Notes: a model not told the origin generated them from the sequence alone. A stretch of 64,000 nt of DNA from Stutzerimonas stutzeri (GCF_019090095.1 NZ_JAGQFP010000001.1:1828501-1892500), one strand, 5' to 3'; numbered from the stretch's first letter, positions 44,885 through 54,797 are shown. Numbers and translations: made by a program.

Positions 44885-46135
44885 TCAGCGTTTCCCGACC
44901 ACCGCGCCGGGAAACGCTGCCTGCCGACGGGGCATCAGCGCCTCGCGCAACGCGGTGCGATCCAGCGCACCGCTCCAGGCTGAAATCACCACGCAGGCCA
45001 ACGCATTGCCGATCACATTGGTCAGCGAGCGACACTTCATCAACCGCTCGACGCCAAGCAACAGGCCGAGCGCTTCCAGCGGCACCAGATTCAGGCCGGC
45101 AACCGTGGCGGTCAGCGTCAGGAAGGCCGAGCCCGCCGCGCTGGTCGAGCCCAGCGACGTCAGCAGCGCCACCAGCAACAGGCTCAACACATGCGCACTG
45201 TCCAGGGGGACACCGACGAGCTGTGCCAGGAATACTGCCGCGCAGGCCACATAGATGTTCGAACCCGCCAGATTGAAGGTGTAGCCGGTGCTGAGCACCA
45301 GCCGCACCACCCGCCGGGCGCATCCCGCATGCTCGAGTTTTTCGATCAGGCCCGGCACCGCAGCCACCGACGCACCGGTGAACGCGACCAGACAGAGCTC
45401 GTCCCTGATGTAGGCGACGAGTCGGAACAAGCCGACGCCGGCCAGCCGGGCGACGACGCCCAGGACAACGGCAAGGAACAAACCGCAGGCGAAGTAGACA
45501 GTGCCGACGAATTTGAGCAACGGCCAGGCGGAGGCCGGCCCGTAGCGGCCAACGGTGTAGGCCATCGCGCCGAATGCGGCCAAGGGTGCGAATCGCAGCA
45601 CCATGCGCAGCGCCTTGAGCAGCCAGGCTACCGCGGTATCCAGCCGGCGCCGCAGCGGCTCGCCCGCCTCGCCCGCCCAGCCCAGCCCGAGGCCGAACAG
45701 CAACGCGGCGAACAACACCGGAAGGATGAACGTATGACCGATGACCTGCGCCAGGCTGGTCAGCACGGCGGTCGGCAGATCGCTCATGGCGTGCACGGTC
45801 GAGGCGGCCGCGGGCAAGTCCTCGACACCTGGCGCCAAGAGCATGCCTACAGCCGCACCGGTGATCAGCGAGATGATAGCCATCATCAAGAAATAAACCA
45901 CCACGCGACCGGCACAGCGCGTGTGCTGCCCGCGTTCACCGAACGCCGATACCGCCGAAGCGACCAGCACGAACATCACCAGGGGCACCGCGTGACCGAT
46001 CACGCCAAGGAAGGCGTCGCTGAGCGGCTTCATCTGGACCGCAAGCTCCGGCCGCAGGATGCCGAGCGACAGGCCCAGGGCAATCGCGATCAGGATGAGA
46101 GCGGTGTCGTTGCGGTACAGCTTGGCTAGAATCAT
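44885..46135 (-). CDS. Dicarboxylate/amino acid:cation symporter (DAACS family)
   Basis: A 416-residue polytopic carrier. The family motifs are present in changed form: TGASVAAVPGLIEKL (re-entrant loop 1), NLAGSNIYV (helix 7), TSAAGSAFLTL (loop 2) and KCRSLTNVIGN (helix 8). Classical members have SSSS-, NxDGT- and ECR-type motifs, so the substrate may differ from succinate or glutamate. It converges on the lyase gene and is divergent from a LysR gene across a 202-base gap. Import of a C4 product is an inference. Confidence 0.88.
   Translation of the reverse strand: MILAKLYRNDTALILIAIALGLSLGILRPELAVQMKPLSDAFLGVIGHAVPLVMFVLVASAVSAFGERGQHTRCAGRVVVYFLMMAIISLITGAAVGMLLAPGVEDLPAAASTVHAMSDLPTAVLTSLAQVIGHTFILPVLFAALLFGLGLGWAGEAGEPLRRRLDTAVAWLLKALRMVLRFAPLAAFGAMAYTVGRYGPASAWPLLKFVGTVYFACGLFLAVVLGVVARLAGVGLFRLVAYIRDELCLVAFTGASVAAVPGLIEKLEHAGCARRVVRLVLSTGYTFNLAGSNIYVACAAVFLAQLVGVPLDSAHVLSLLLVALLTSLGSTSAAGSAFLTLTATVAGLNLVPLEALGLLLGVERLMKCRSLTNVIGNALACVVISAWSGALDRTALREALMPRRQAAFPGAVVGKR
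44886..44919. terminator. Hairpin at the converging ends of lyase and symporter genes
   Basis: A 12-base perfect stem (CAGCGTTTCCCG / CGGGAAACGCTG) with a 10-base loop, located inside the last codons of the symporter gene. No T run follows, so termination is only possible, not certain. Confidence 0.4.
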
Positions 46136-46162
46136 GGGCCGCCGAGCGATGTTGTTGTTTTG

Positions 46163-46252
46163 GCAGGCTGCTGGAAAACGAAGACGAGGCAGGCAAGACG
46201 AGGCTGCTTTTAACGACGAATTGCCAACGTAGGCAGTTTTTCAACAGGCTGC
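46163..46252. repeat. Short inverted-repeat element (intergenic)
   Basis: About 90 bases flanked by imperfect 17-base inverted repeats (GCAGGCTGCTGGAAAAC and the complement of GTTTTTCAACAGGCTGC). It lies between the symporter and LysR genes. It looks like a small non-coding repeat of a type seen in pseudomonad genomes. Confidence 0.5.
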
Positions 46253-46337
46253 GAGTCGCTTCAGTGCCCGTATCCTACCCCATTAAGGCGGCTCGTCAGT
46301 CGAACGCACTGGCGAGCGCCGAGCAGGACGCCGTCAT

Positions 46338-47264
46338 ATGGAACTTCGCCACCTCCGCTATTTCGTGATGGTCGCCGAGGAGAGGCATTTCACCCGCGCG
46401 GCTGCACGCCTGAACATGCAACAGCCGCCGCTGAGCCAGCAGATTCGGGCCCTGGAGGACGAACTCGGCTTCGAGCTGTTCAAGCGCCATCCTAAAGGTG
46501 TGGACCTGACCACCGGTGGCGCGGTGTTCCTCGAAGAAGCCAAGGCGATCCTGGCGCGGGTGCAGGACGGCACGCGCCGGGCCGCTCGTGTCGCCAGCGG
46601 GGTTGAGGGCACGCTGAACATCGGCTTCACCTCGTCGGCAGCGGCGCATCCGTTGATCCCACGGATCATCCGCGCCTACCGCGAGCAGTATCCGGCGGTA
46701 GCCATCACCCTGGACGAAGGCAACGCCGGCCGCCTGACCGAGCGCGCCAGTGCCGGTCAGTTGGAGGTCGGGATCGTCCGCGCGCCCGTCAGTCGTCCCG
46801 CGGGTATCGAGTTCCATCGTCTGCTGGTGGAAGAGCTGCTATTGGTGTTGCCGATCGGGCACCCCGTGTTGACTGACTATCCTGACGCCGTGGATTTGCT
46901 GGCGATACGTGACGAGTCCTTCATCCTCGTGCGCCGTCCCGGCGCGCCGGGTATGTACGCCAATCTGTTGCACGCCTGCCAGGCAGCCGGCTTCGAGCCG
47001 CGCGTGGCCTTCGAGGTGGAGCGAATGCTGACCAACGTCAGCCTGGTCGCTGCCGGCGAAGGGATCTCGGTGGTGCCGGCCTCCATGCGCGACATCCACC
47101 GGGAAAGCGTGGTCTACCGACGCATTGTCGGTGCCCGCCCACGGCTGGTCGCGCCGCTTACCCTGGTGTGCCGCGAATTCAATCAGTCGCCGGCGCTGCA
47201 GAACTTCATTGCGCTGGCGCGGCAACTGGCCAAGGGATACCGAGCCCAGGCGCTACGGGAATGA
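46338..47264 (+). CDS. LysR-family transcriptional regulator
   Basis: A 308-residue regulator with a BenM/CatR-like helix-turn-helix (MELRHLRYFVMVAEERHFTRAAARLNM, PPLSQQIRALEDELG) and a periplasmic-binding-like effector domain. This subgroup often senses aromatic or carboxylic acids. It is divergent from the dicarboxylate symporter gene and is the best candidate regulator of the symporter and the nearby lyase-porin genes. Confidence 0.93.
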   Translation: MELRHLRYFVMVAEERHFTRAAARLNMQQPPLSQQIRALEDELGFELFKRHPKGVDLTTGGAVFLEEAKAILARVQDGTRRAARVASGVEGTLNIGFTSSAAAHPLIPRIIRAYREQYPAVAITLDEGNAGRLTERASAGQLEVGIVRAPVSRPAGIEFHRLLVEELLLVLPIGHPVLTDYPDAVDLLAIRDESFILVRRPGAPGMYANLLHACQAAGFEPRVAFEVERMLTNVSLVAAGEGISVVPASMRDIHRESVVYRRIVGARPRLVAPLTLVCREFNQSPALQNFIALARQLAKGYRAQALRE

Positions 47265-47290
47265 TCTGCCGAACCCTGTTGAGGTTCGTT

Positions 47291-48202
47291 CTAGCGACTA
47301 GCCATTCGCGTGGCAGGTCGGGTCGCCAACAGCAGGCCGGCAAAGATCAGCCCGCCACCGATCCAGTGGAAGGTCTGTAGGCCCTCGCCCAGCAGCAGCC
47401 AGCCGAGTATCGCGGTGAACACCGGCATCAGGTACGTCGCCATCGCCGCCTTCGCCGCGCCAACGGTTTTGACGCCGTGGTTCCAGGACAGATAGGCGAC
47501 CAGCGAGGCGAAAATCGCGGTGTAGGCAATCACGCTGAGGTTGGTCAGAGTGGGAGTGAAGCCACCGACATGGCTAAATTCGAACAGATAGAACGGCAGT
47601 ATCAGCGGTGTGCCCAGCAGCATCAGTACACCCAGCAGGGTCAAGGGCGGCACTTGGAGGAAATGGGCCCAGCGCCGCAGAGACAGGGTGTAGAGCGCCC
47701 AGACCAGCACCGCCACCAGCATGATCAGGTCGCCCGCCTGGAACGACAGGCTGCTGAATGCCGCCCAACTGCCACGGCTGATCAGGTAGACCAGGCCACC
47801 CGCGGCGATGGCCATGCCGAACCAGGCACGCCGCGCCGGCCACTCGCCCAGCAGCAGCCCGCCACCAATAAAGGTGAACAACGGCAGACAGGTATTTACC
47901 AACGTCAGGTTGATGGCTTCGGTGCTTTGCGCGGCGGAGTACAACAGCGAGTTGTAGCTGCTGATCCCCAGCGCCGCGACGATGGGCAGCCGCCAGCCCG
48001 CCGCGCGCAAGGCTGCCCGATGCGTCCAGATGGACCGCGCCACGAACGGCAGCAACAGGCACGTGGCAAGCACCCAGCGCCAGAACGACAGGGTCAGCGG
48101 CGGAATGGCGTTGTGAAAGGCCCGCGCCACCAGGGCGTTGCCGCTCCAGCAGAGCACGGCGAGCAGCAGGCCGCCAAAGGCCCAAGCGTTACGCGTCGGC
48201 AT
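47291..48202 (-). CDS. EamA/DMT-family transporter
   Basis: A 303-residue protein with ten hydrophobic segments and two EamA repeats (WSGNALVARAF, FWRWVLA, then LVWALYTLSLRRW). DMT proteins export metabolites. The frame is open far upstream, but that part overlaps the carbonic anhydrase gene in another frame. The ATG at 48202 shares one base with the carbonic anhydrase stop (TGATG), so the pair is translationally coupled. Substrate unknown. Confidence 0.9.
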   Translation of the reverse strand: MPTRNAWAFGGLLLAVLCWSGNALVARAFHNAIPPLTLSFWRWVLATCLLLPFVARSIWTHRAALRAAGWRLPIVAALGISSYNSLLYSAAQSTEAINLTLVNTCLPLFTFIGGGLLLGEWPARRAWFGMAIAAGGLVYLISRGSWAAFSSLSFQAGDLIMLVAVLVWALYTLSLRRWAHFLQVPPLTLLGVLMLLGTPLILPFYLFEFSHVGGFTPTLTNLSVIAYTAIFASLVAYLSWNHGVKTVGAAKAAMATYLMPVFTAILGWLLLGEGLQTFHWIGGGLIFAGLLLATRPATRMASR

Positions 48203-48852
48203 CAGACCGGCCGGAACGGGCGCAGGCGGTATTGCGGCGGCAGTTGGTCCAGGCCACTGATGGTGACGTTGAGGTTTTTCCAGATGCCGTCCTTGATGCC
48301 GTAGATGCAGCCATGCACCGACAGCGGTTGGCCCCGGTGCCAGGCGTTCTGGACGATCGTGGTGTGACTGACGTTGGCCACCTGCTGGATCACGTTGAGC
48401 TCGCACAGACGGTCAACCTGCGCCTCCTCCGTCGGGAAACTGGCGATATGCTCGCGATGCTCGTAGTACAGGTCGCGAATGGTGCGCAGCCAACCGTCGA
48501 TCAGGCCGAGCTGGTCGTCGCGCATCGAGGCGCGTACACCACCACAGCCATAGTGACCGGTGACGAGGATGTGTTTGACCTTGAGCACGTCCACCGCGTA
48601 CTGGATCACCGACAGGCAATTGAGGTCGGTGTGCAGGACGACGTTGGCGACGTTGCGGTGAACGAACAGATCGCCCGGCAACATGCCGACGATTTCGTTG
48701 GCGGGCACGCGGGCGTCCGAGCAACCGATCCAGAGGTATTCGGGGACCTGCTGCTTGGCCAGCTTGGTAAAGAAGTCAGGATCTTCCTCGAGGATGGCTT
48801 CGGCCCAACGCGCGTTATTGTCGATTAACTGCTGAAGATCGTTGCTCATCAT
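48202..48852 (-). CDS. can: Beta-class carbonic anhydrase
   Basis: A 216-residue zinc enzyme for CO2 hydration. The zinc ligands and catalytic dyad are visible: C44, D46 and R48 in CSDARVP, and H100 and C103 in HYGCGG. It is close to E. coli Can across its length (DLFVHRNVAN, DLNCLSVIQYAVDVL, LCELNVIQQV). The ATG at 48852 has an AAAGG site; a second ATG follows directly. It heads a two-gene operon with the EamA transporter. Confidence 0.97.
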   Translation of the reverse strand: MMSNDLQQLIDNNARWAEAILEEDPDFFTKLAKQQVPEYLWIGCSDARVPANEIVGMLPGDLFVHRNVANVVLHTDLNCLSVIQYAVDVLKVKHILVTGHYGCGGVRASMRDDQLGLIDGWLRTIRDLYYEHREHIASFPTEEAQVDRLCELNVIQQVANVSHTTIVQNAWHRGQPLSVHGCIYGIKDGIWKNLNVTISGLDQLPPQYRLRPFRPV

Positions 48853-48928
48853 CGTCTACCTTTCTTATTCCGAAGCGTTACGAACCGGTCGGCATTATGA
48901 CAGGCACACGGACCGGCGCGTCACAGCT

Positions 48929-50338
48929 TCAGACGGCAAACAACGGGTTCGACGGGACTTCCGCGCGCGGGCGGGAGGAGAACGCTCGCAGATCGCGCAG
49001 GAAGTTGTCGCGCCAGGCGTTGAGGTCCGCTGCCCGGATCGCTCGCATCATGTGCTCGTAGCGATCCTTACGTTCGGTCAATGACATGCGCATCGCCCGG
49101 TCGAGCGCCTCGGCCATGCCGATGCAGTCGTAAGGGTTGATGATCAGCGCGGAGGTCAGTTCGCGCGCCGCACCGGCGAAGCGGGAGAGAACCAGCACGC
49201 CGGGGTCTTCCGGGTCCTGCGAGGCGACGTATTCCTTGGCGACGAGGTTCATCCCATCGCGCAGCGGCGTGACGAAGCCGATGTCCGCCTGGCGAAACAG
49301 GCCCATCAGTGCCCGGCGATCATGGCTCTTGTTGAGGTAGTGCAGCGGCGTCCAGTCCAGGTCCGAGAGCCAGCCATTGATATGCCCGGTCAGGCTTTCG
49401 AGCTGTTGGCGGATGGTCTGGTAGGTCTTGACGTCGGAGCGCGAGGTGGGCGCGATCTGGATGAATTCGACGGCGCGGCGGTGCTCGGGGTAGCGCTCGA
49501 GAAACGCCTGGTACGCGCGAAAACGCTCCAGCAGCCCCTTGGAATAGTCGAGCCGGTCGACGCTGATGATCTTCTTGCGCGCCACGTCGGTCGTGCGCCG
49601 CTGAGGCCGTGGCCGCACCCTCGAGGTCTCGGCCAGCTCCTGGATCTCGTCCGGCACCACACCGATCGGGTAGACCCCGGCCCGGAAGTTCTGCCCGTAA
49701 GCGGTCAGGCTGCCATCGCTCTCGAGTACTCCGCGCACTTCACGGGTCATGTAGTCCTGGAAGGCCAAGCGATCGGTTTCGGTCTGGAAGCCGATGAGGT
49801 CATAAAAGCACAGCGTCTTGAGCAGTTCGTTGTGCGGCGGGATAACGGTGAGGATTTCCGGCGGCGGAAAGGGAATGTGCAGGAAGAAGCCGATGCGGTT
49901 GCGAATGCCCAGCTGGCGGCACGCCTCGGCGAAGGGGATCAGGTGGTAGTCGTGGATCCAGATGATGTCGTCGGGCTTGAGCAGCGGCTTGAGCTTTTCG
50001 GCCAGCATGGCGTTGACCCGCCGGTAGCCTTCATATTCCTGGCGGTTGTAACGGGCCAGATCGATCCGGTAGTGAAAGATCGGCCAGAGCGTCGCGTTGG
50101 AGAAGCCGCGATAGTACTGATCGTAATCCTGCTTGGTCAGGCCCATCGTCACGTAGGTGATATTGCCGATGGTCTCGGTGTTGGTCTGCGGGGTGCTGCT
50201 TACGTCGCCGCTCCAGCCAAACCAGATGCCTCCGGCCTGGCGTAACGCGTCATAAACGCCAACTGCAAGCCCGCCAGCAGCGACCTTCCCCGGCTTGATC
50301 GGTGCTACCCGGTTGGAAACCACTACTAGTCGGCTCAT
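48929..50338 (-). CDS. otsA: Trehalose-6-phosphate synthase
   Basis: A 469-residue GT20 glycosyltransferase that joins UDP-glucose and glucose-6-phosphate. Family segments include [22 protein letters not shown] at the N-terminus, [34 protein letters not shown] and the C-terminal [16 protein letters not shown]. The otsB gene lies 15 bases upstream on the same strand. Trehalose protects against osmotic and drying stress. Confidence 0.97.
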   Translation of the reverse strand: MSRLVVVSNRVAPIKPGKVAAGGLAVGVYDALRQAGGIWFGWSGDVSSTPQTNTETIGNITYVTMGLTKQDYDQYYRGFSNATLWPIFHYRIDLARYNRQEYEGYRRVNAMLAEKLKPLLKPDDIIWIHDYHLIPFAEACRQLGIRNRIGFFLHIPFPPPEILTVIPPHNELLKTLCFYDLIGFQTETDRLAFQDYMTREVRGVLESDGSLTAYGQNFRAGVYPIGVVPDEIQELAETSRVRPRPQRRTTDVARKKIISVDRLDYSKGLLERFRAYQAFLERYPEHRRAVEFIQIAPTSRSDVKTYQTIRQQLESLTGHINGWLSDLDWTPLHYLNKSHDRRALMGLFRQADIGFVTPLRDGMNLVAKEYVASQDPEDPGVLVLSRFAGAARELTSALIINPYDCIGMAEALDRAMRMSLTERKDRYEHMMRAIRAADLNAWRDNFLRDLRAFSSRPRAEVPSNPLFAV

Positions 50339-50353
50339 GAGCTCGTTCTCGCT

Positions 50354-51130
50354 TCAGTCTGGTTTTATTGGTTTTTCCGGCTGTTCGGACAAGGCACTGA
50401 GCAGGCTTTCCAGCCAGGCGCCGACGGCTTCCACCGACTCCAGACGCTGCGTGGCTTCCGTCGCGCCCGCGCCGACCTTGATTGCCACCCCGCCCAACTC
50501 GTTCACCACCCGAAAGCCCGCCTCGTCGGTCAGGTCGTCTCCGACGAAGACCGGTAGCCGCCCCTTGAATGGCGGCTCCTGCATGAACGCGCGGATCACC
50601 TCGCCCTTGCTGGCACCGCGCGGCTTGAGTTCGAACACGCACTTGCCCGGCTGTAGCGTCAGCACCTCTTGGTAACGTTGGACGAACCGTTCGGCCAACG
50701 CGCGAGCCGCGTCTTCCAGCTCGGGCGCCAGGCGAAAGTGCAGCGCGAAGGCGACCGTCTTGTTTTCCAGCACCAGGCCCGGATGCTCCGCGCAGGCTTG
50801 CGCCAGCTCCTGTTCGATCGCGTTGAAAACGCGGGGATCGAAGGCCAGGTTGCGCACTTGCCCGTCTGCGGTGCGACGTTCGGCGCCATGTACGCCCGCG
50901 GCCGGTAGGTTCAGAGGTGAGAGCAATGCGTCGAGCTGGCTGAGCGGGCGACCGGAGATCACCGCGACGGGAATCTCGCTGACATGCAGGTGCTCCAGCG
51001 CCGCAAGGGAGCGAGGTGGAATGGATACCAGCTCTGGACGGGGCTGAATGTCCGCCAGCGTGCCGTCGACGTCGAAGAAAAAAGCACAGCGTCGGACCTC
51101 TAGCCCGGGCCGTTCATTGGGATTGTTCAT
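50354..51130 (-). CDS. otsB: Trehalose-6-phosphate phosphatase
   Basis: A 258-residue HAD-family phosphatase completing trehalose synthesis. The catalytic motif is FFDVDGTLAD (motif I), followed by VISGRPLSQL, a K in ELKPRGASKG and the acidic GDDLTDEAGF motif near the C-terminus. It is the first gene of the otsB-otsA operon, with the acidic hypothetical protein encoded divergently upstream. Confidence 0.96.
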   Translation of the reverse strand: MNNPNERPGLEVRRCAFFFDVDGTLADIQPRPELVSIPPRSLAALEHLHVSEIPVAVISGRPLSQLDALLSPLNLPAAGVHGAERRTADGQVRNLAFDPRVFNAIEQELAQACAEHPGLVLENKTVAFALHFRLAPELEDAARALAERFVQRYQEVLTLQPGKCVFELKPRGASKGEVIRAFMQEPPFKGRLPVFVGDDLTDEAGFRVVNELGGVAIKVGAGATEATQRLESVEAVGAWLESLLSALSEQPEKPIKPD

Positions 51131-51316
51131 AGTCCTTGAGACTCCGGAACGTTAAGGGTGGTTCGCATTTTTTTGCGCCACCGTTGAGGCTCGCCGGCGC
51201 AACAGCTGCCCCCAGCAGCTTGGTGCATGAAGCCCGAACCGGCCAGCAGCCAGCCTGAATCTTCATCCCGGTGCCAGGTCACACCTGCAAGACCAGAGCT
51301 CATTCAGGAGGTTGTC

Positions 51317-51859
51317 ATGAACGATCGCAAGCCTTACACGCCCACGGAAATCGACGACACCGAGGACCGCATGGGCTCGATAGAGCAGCTCGATTTCGAC
51401 CAGCACCGCGACGATCGCAAGGGCCGCATTGGCGATGAAGTGCCTGCCGAAGAAATAGAAGACGAGTTCCCGCCGGAGCGCGTCGCCGAAGCCGGCATGA
51501 CCACTGGCGAAGTGCCCGATGGCGACACCACGATGGACGATCTGGCACCGGAAACGCTGATCCGCGAAGACGGCTCGCGCTCGCCGAACGAACGCGGCCA
51601 CGGCGGCCCGGCTGACCAGGATCTGAGTGAAGTCTCCGAACACCGCATCGGTGCCGATGTGGATCTCGATGAGGCAGAACAGGCGCGCCGTGACCCGCTC
51701 GATGGCAAACCCTGGGACGGCCCGGCGGAGGGCGGCCGGGATACCGGCCTCAGCGGCGGCGATGCCGTGCTGCATGAGAACGATCAGGTGCTGGACGACG
51801 ATGAGCTGGAAGGCGACGCACCGCTGGATTCCGGGCGGGACAAGGCGCCGGGGCAGTGA
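51317..51859 (+). CDS. Acidic hydrophilic hypothetical protein
   Basis: A 180-residue protein starting MNDRKPYTPTEIDDTEDRMG, with very high Asp and Glu content and no hydrophobic core; it is likely disordered. A strong CAGGAGG site precedes the ATG at 51317. It is divergent from otsBA, so a link to osmotic stress is possible. No known domain is recognised. Confidence 0.75.
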   Translation: MNDRKPYTPTEIDDTEDRMGSIEQLDFDQHRDDRKGRIGDEVPAEEIEDEFPPERVAEAGMTTGEVPDGDTTMDDLAPETLIREDGSRSPNERGHGGPADQDLSEVSEHRIGADVDLDEAEQARRDPLDGKPWDGPAEGGRDTGLSGGDAVLHENDQVLDDDELEGDAPLDSGRDKAPGQ

Positions 51860-51878
51860 CCGAGCCGCGCCGCCTTAA

Positions 51879-51945
51879 GTAGGATGGGTGAAACCCATCA
51901 TTCGACTCGATGGGTTTCCCCATGCTACGGCTGCCCACGCGGCCT
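51879..51945. repeat. Intergenic palindromic repeat
   Basis: Nested inverted repeats GATGGGTGAAACCCATC and GATGGGTTTCCCCAT lie between the acidic protein gene and rimI. Elements of this kind recur between pseudomonad genes; here it may end transcription of the acidic protein gene. Confidence 0.45.
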
Positions 51946-51968
51946 CGGTCGTCTTCAGGTCAGACGGC

Positions 51969-52421
51969 TCAGTCGATCAACGTGCAGGCCATCACCAGCG
52001 CATCTTCGCGCCCGTCAGCGGAGGGGTAATAGCCACGGCGCCGTCCCACTTCGTTGAAGCCGTAACGCTCGTAGAGCCGATAGGCTGACGTATTGCTGGC
52101 GCGCACCTCGAGAAAGCATTCGCGGCCACCTCGCTGGTGGGCACGCTGCATCAGGTGCTCGAGCAGGCGTAAGCCCAGGCCACGCCCCTGGCTCTGCGGC
52201 TTGACCGTGATGTTGAGCAGGTGGGCCTCGTCGAGGATGACATTGATCACGCCATGCCCCACTTGCTGCTCGCCTTCGAACATGAGCCAGCATTCGTAGG
52301 CGGTCAGGGCGTCGGTGAAGATCCCGCGGGTCCAGGGATGGCTGAAGGCGGCGTATTCGATTTTTAGGACTGTTTCGATGTCCGCCGCGGTCATGCGGCG
52401 GAAGCTGACTGCATCACTCAT
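51969..52421 (-). CDS. rimI: Ribosomal protein S18 alanine N-acetyltransferase
   Basis: A 150-residue GNAT enzyme that acetylates the N-terminal Ala of S18. RimI features include FRRMTAADIETVLKIEYAAFSHPW at the start, the acetyl-CoA loop QSQGRGLGLRLLEHLM and the C-terminal NTSAYRLYERYGFNEVGRRRGYY. The ATG at 52421 was chosen; the codon before it is TTG. It follows holD by 10 bases, as in E. coli. Confidence 0.95.
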   Translation of the reverse strand: MSDAVSFRRMTAADIETVLKIEYAAFSHPWTRGIFTDALTAYECWLMFEGEQQVGHGVINVILDEAHLLNITVKPQSQGRGLGLRLLEHLMQRAHQRGGRECFLEVRASNTSAYRLYERYGFNEVGRRRGYYPSADGREDALVMACTLID

Positions 52422-52431
52422 CAAGTACTAC

Positions 52432-53253
52432 TCATAGACCCGTAACCCAGCGCGCCATGCTGCGGCGCATCGCTTTCCAGAGCGCGGCCTTGCTGCCGGG
52501 CTGCTCCATCAACTGTTCGAGGCCGGGCATCGCCAGTGCATGGCCGATACCCTCGATATGCAGCTCGCGGTAGCAGGCCTCGGCGTCCACTTCCCCGGCA
52601 AAACGCAGCGCCGGCAGGCCTATCAGCCAGAGGCAGGCGCAGCCCATGCCTTCCAGCTCGGCGGCTACCACGCCTTGCACATAGTCCCGCGCTGCTTCGG
52701 CGCCTTGATCGAGACTGCCGCGGTGCAGCAGTGGCCAACGGATCGGTTCACCGTCGCCGACCTGCTGCGGGCTGTCCGGCAGTCTGGCGGCGCGAAGCAG
52801 ATCCTTGAGCAGCAGGTAGGCCGGATCGCGGCTCTGGAACGATTCACCGGTGGGCAGTTCGACCAGCAGCAGGCAGTTCCCGGCGCGCAGCAATTGCAAG
52901 GCAAAACGCGGCGGCGGCACGCTGAGCGTCTGTTCGGGCGCAACGGGCTGCTCGTCGCGGGGTTTCGTGGCCGACCGTTTCGGCTCGGGCACCGCGATGC
53001 GCGGCATGGCCGCACGAACCGCATCGGCGGCAGGACTGGTCGTGGCAACGGGCGTCACCGCAGCGGGCTGGGCCGTCACGGGAGCCGGTTGCGGCGTTGG
53101 CCGCTCGGCTTCGATGGCGGGTGCCGGTTCGGCTTCTACCCGTTGCAACAGCGCCGGGCGCGAAGGCGCGGCGAAAGGCAGCTCCGTGCGCGGCAACCAG
53201 GAGGTAATCTGCATGGCGTCGAGGAAGGCCCGACGCCGGCTTTCGGTAATCAA
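52432..53253 (-). CDS. holD: DNA polymerase III psi subunit (HolD)
   Basis: A 273-residue protein. The N-terminus [18 protein letters not shown] aligns by eye with E. coli psi (SRRDWQLQQLGITQW), and the end [13 protein letters not shown] resembles the ARAALWQQI end of E. coli psi. Between them lies a long Pro/Ala-rich linker of about residues 30-115 that E. coli psi lacks. Psi links the clamp loader to chi and SSB. The holD-rimI order is the same as in E. coli. A TTG at 53253 restores the conserved start and overlaps the leuA stop (TTGA). Confidence 0.82.
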   Translation of the reverse strand: MITESRRRAFLDAMQITSWLPRTELPFAAPSRPALLQRVEAEPAPAIEAERPTPQPAPVTAQPAAVTPVATTSPAADAVRAAMPRIAVPEPKRSATKPRDEQPVAPEQTLSVPPPRFALQLLRAGNCLLLVELPTGESFQSRDPAYLLLKDLLRAARLPDSPQQVGDGEPIRWPLLHRGSLDQGAEAARDYVQGVVAAELEGMGCACLWLIGLPALRFAGEVDAEACYRELHIEGIGHALAMPGLEQLMEQPGSKAALWKAMRRSMARWVTGL

Positions 53254-54797
53254 ACCCCGACCACCTGCGGATGCGCCTTGGCGCCGACCTGCATCAGGTT
53301 CAGCGCATTGAGGTAGGCCTTCGCCGAGGCCACGACGATATCGGTATCGGCGCCGTTGCCGTTGACGATGCGCCCGCCCTTCTCCAGCCGCACCGTGACC
53401 TCGCCTTGCGAGTCGGTGCCCTTGGTGATGGCATTGACTGAATAGAGCTGCAGCGTGGCGCCGGAGTTGGCGACCGACTCGATGGCCTTGAAGGTCGCGT
53501 CCACCGGTCCTGAGCCTTGTGCCGAGGCGGACCGCTCGTTGCCGTCCACGCTCACCACGAGCTTCGCGTCCGGCACCTCGCCGGTCTTGCTCGCCACCTC
53601 AAGCGTGACCAGTTTGAAGTGCTCTTGCACATCTTCGGCCAGCGTATCGGACACGAGGGCCTGCAAGTCTTCGTCGAAGATCTCGTGCTTCTTGTCGGCC
53701 AGCTCCTTGAAGCGGGCGAAGGCCGCGTTCAGCTCGCCCTCGCCCGGCAGGACGATACCCAGCTCCTCGAGCCGCGAGCGAAAGGCTGCACGCCCGGAAT
53801 GCTTGCCCATGACCATCTTGTTGGCGTTCCAACCCACCGACTGCGCGGACATGATCTCGTAGGTTTCGCGGTGCTTGAGCACGCCGTCCTGGTGGATGCC
53901 CGACTCATGGGCAAAGGCGTTGGCACCGACGATGGCCTTGTTCGGCTGCACCGGAAAACCGGTGATACCGGAAACCAGGCGTGAGGCGCTGAGGATATGC
54001 TCGGTCTCGATGCGGGTGTGCACGTCGAGCAGGTCCTGACGGGTCTTGATCGCCATGACGATCTCTTCCAGCGCGGCGTTACCGGCGCGTTCACCCAGGC
54101 CATTGATGGTGCACTCGACCTGCCGCGCGCCCGCCACGACCGCGGCCAGCGAGTTCGCGACAGCCAGCCCCAGGTCGTTGTGGCAATGCACGGAGAACAC
54201 GGCCTTGTCGGCGTTGGGAATACGCTCCAGCAACTGGCGAATGGTGTCGGCGTACTGGTGAGGAATGGCGTAGCCGACCGTGTCCGGAATGTTAATCGTG
54301 CGTGCACCCGCATCGATCGCCGCCTCGATGATGCGGCAGAGGAAATCGATATCCGAACGCCCGGCGTCCTCGCAGGAAAACTCCACATCGGCGCAGAGGC
54401 TGCGCGCCTTGGTCACGGCGCGTACGGCCTGCTCGATCACCTGGTCCGGCTGCATGCGCAGCTTGTACTGCATATGGATCGGGCTGGTGGCGATAAAGGT
54501 ATGAATGCGTCCGGCATTGGCCCCGGCCAGGGCTTCGGCGGCGCGTTCGATATCGGCGTCGACGGCGCGAGCCAGGCTGCACACGGTGCTGTCCTTGATG
54601 TGGTCGGCCACGGCTTTGACCGCGGCGAAATCGCCCGGACTGGCGATGGCGAAACCGGCCTCGATCACGTCCACCTTCAGCCGCTCGAGCGCCTTGGCGA
54701 TACGCAGTTTTTCTTCGCCGGTCATGGACGCGCCGGGGCTCTGTTCGCCGTCTCGCAAGGTGGTATCGAAGATGATGACGCGGTCGTTGCTGCTCAT
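53250..54797 (-). CDS. leuA: 2-isopropylmalate synthase
   Basis: A 515-residue enzyme of leucine synthesis, condensing acetyl-CoA with 2-ketoisovalerate. The catalytic signature [16 protein letters not shown] is near the N-terminus, and the metal-binding [13 protein letters not shown] motif is near residue 205. The C-terminal regulatory leucine-binding domain ([23 protein letters not shown]) is present. It is the long E. coli-type LeuA. An AGAGGAGTTCGAC ribosome site supports the ATG at 54797. Confidence 0.97.
   Translation of the reverse strand: MSSNDRVIIFDTTLRDGEQSPGASMTGEEKLRIAKALERLKVDVIEAGFAIASPGDFAAVKAVADHIKDSTVCSLARAVDADIERAAEALAGANAGRIHTFIATSPIHMQYKLRMQPDQVIEQAVRAVTKARSLCADVEFSCEDAGRSDIDFLCRIIEAAIDAGARTINIPDTVGYAIPHQYADTIRQLLERIPNADKAVFSVHCHNDLGLAVANSLAAVVAGARQVECTINGLGERAGNAALEEIVMAIKTRQDLLDVHTRIETEHILSASRLVSGITGFPVQPNKAIVGANAFAHESGIHQDGVLKHRETYEIMSAQSVGWNANKMVMGKHSGRAAFRSRLEELGIVLPGEGELNAAFARFKELADKKHEIFDEDLQALVSDTLAEDVQEHFKLVTLEVASKTGEVPDAKLVVSVDGNERSASAQGSGPVDATFKAIESVANSGATLQLYSVNAITKGTDSQGEVTVRLEKGGRIVNGNGADTDIVVASAKAYLNALNLMQVGAKAHPQVVGV

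Noticed and set aside
43296..45323. A 675-residue minus-strand frame across the lyase gene
   Set aside because: It is antisense to a gene with clear family motifs and signal peptide, and runs through the ends of two genes.
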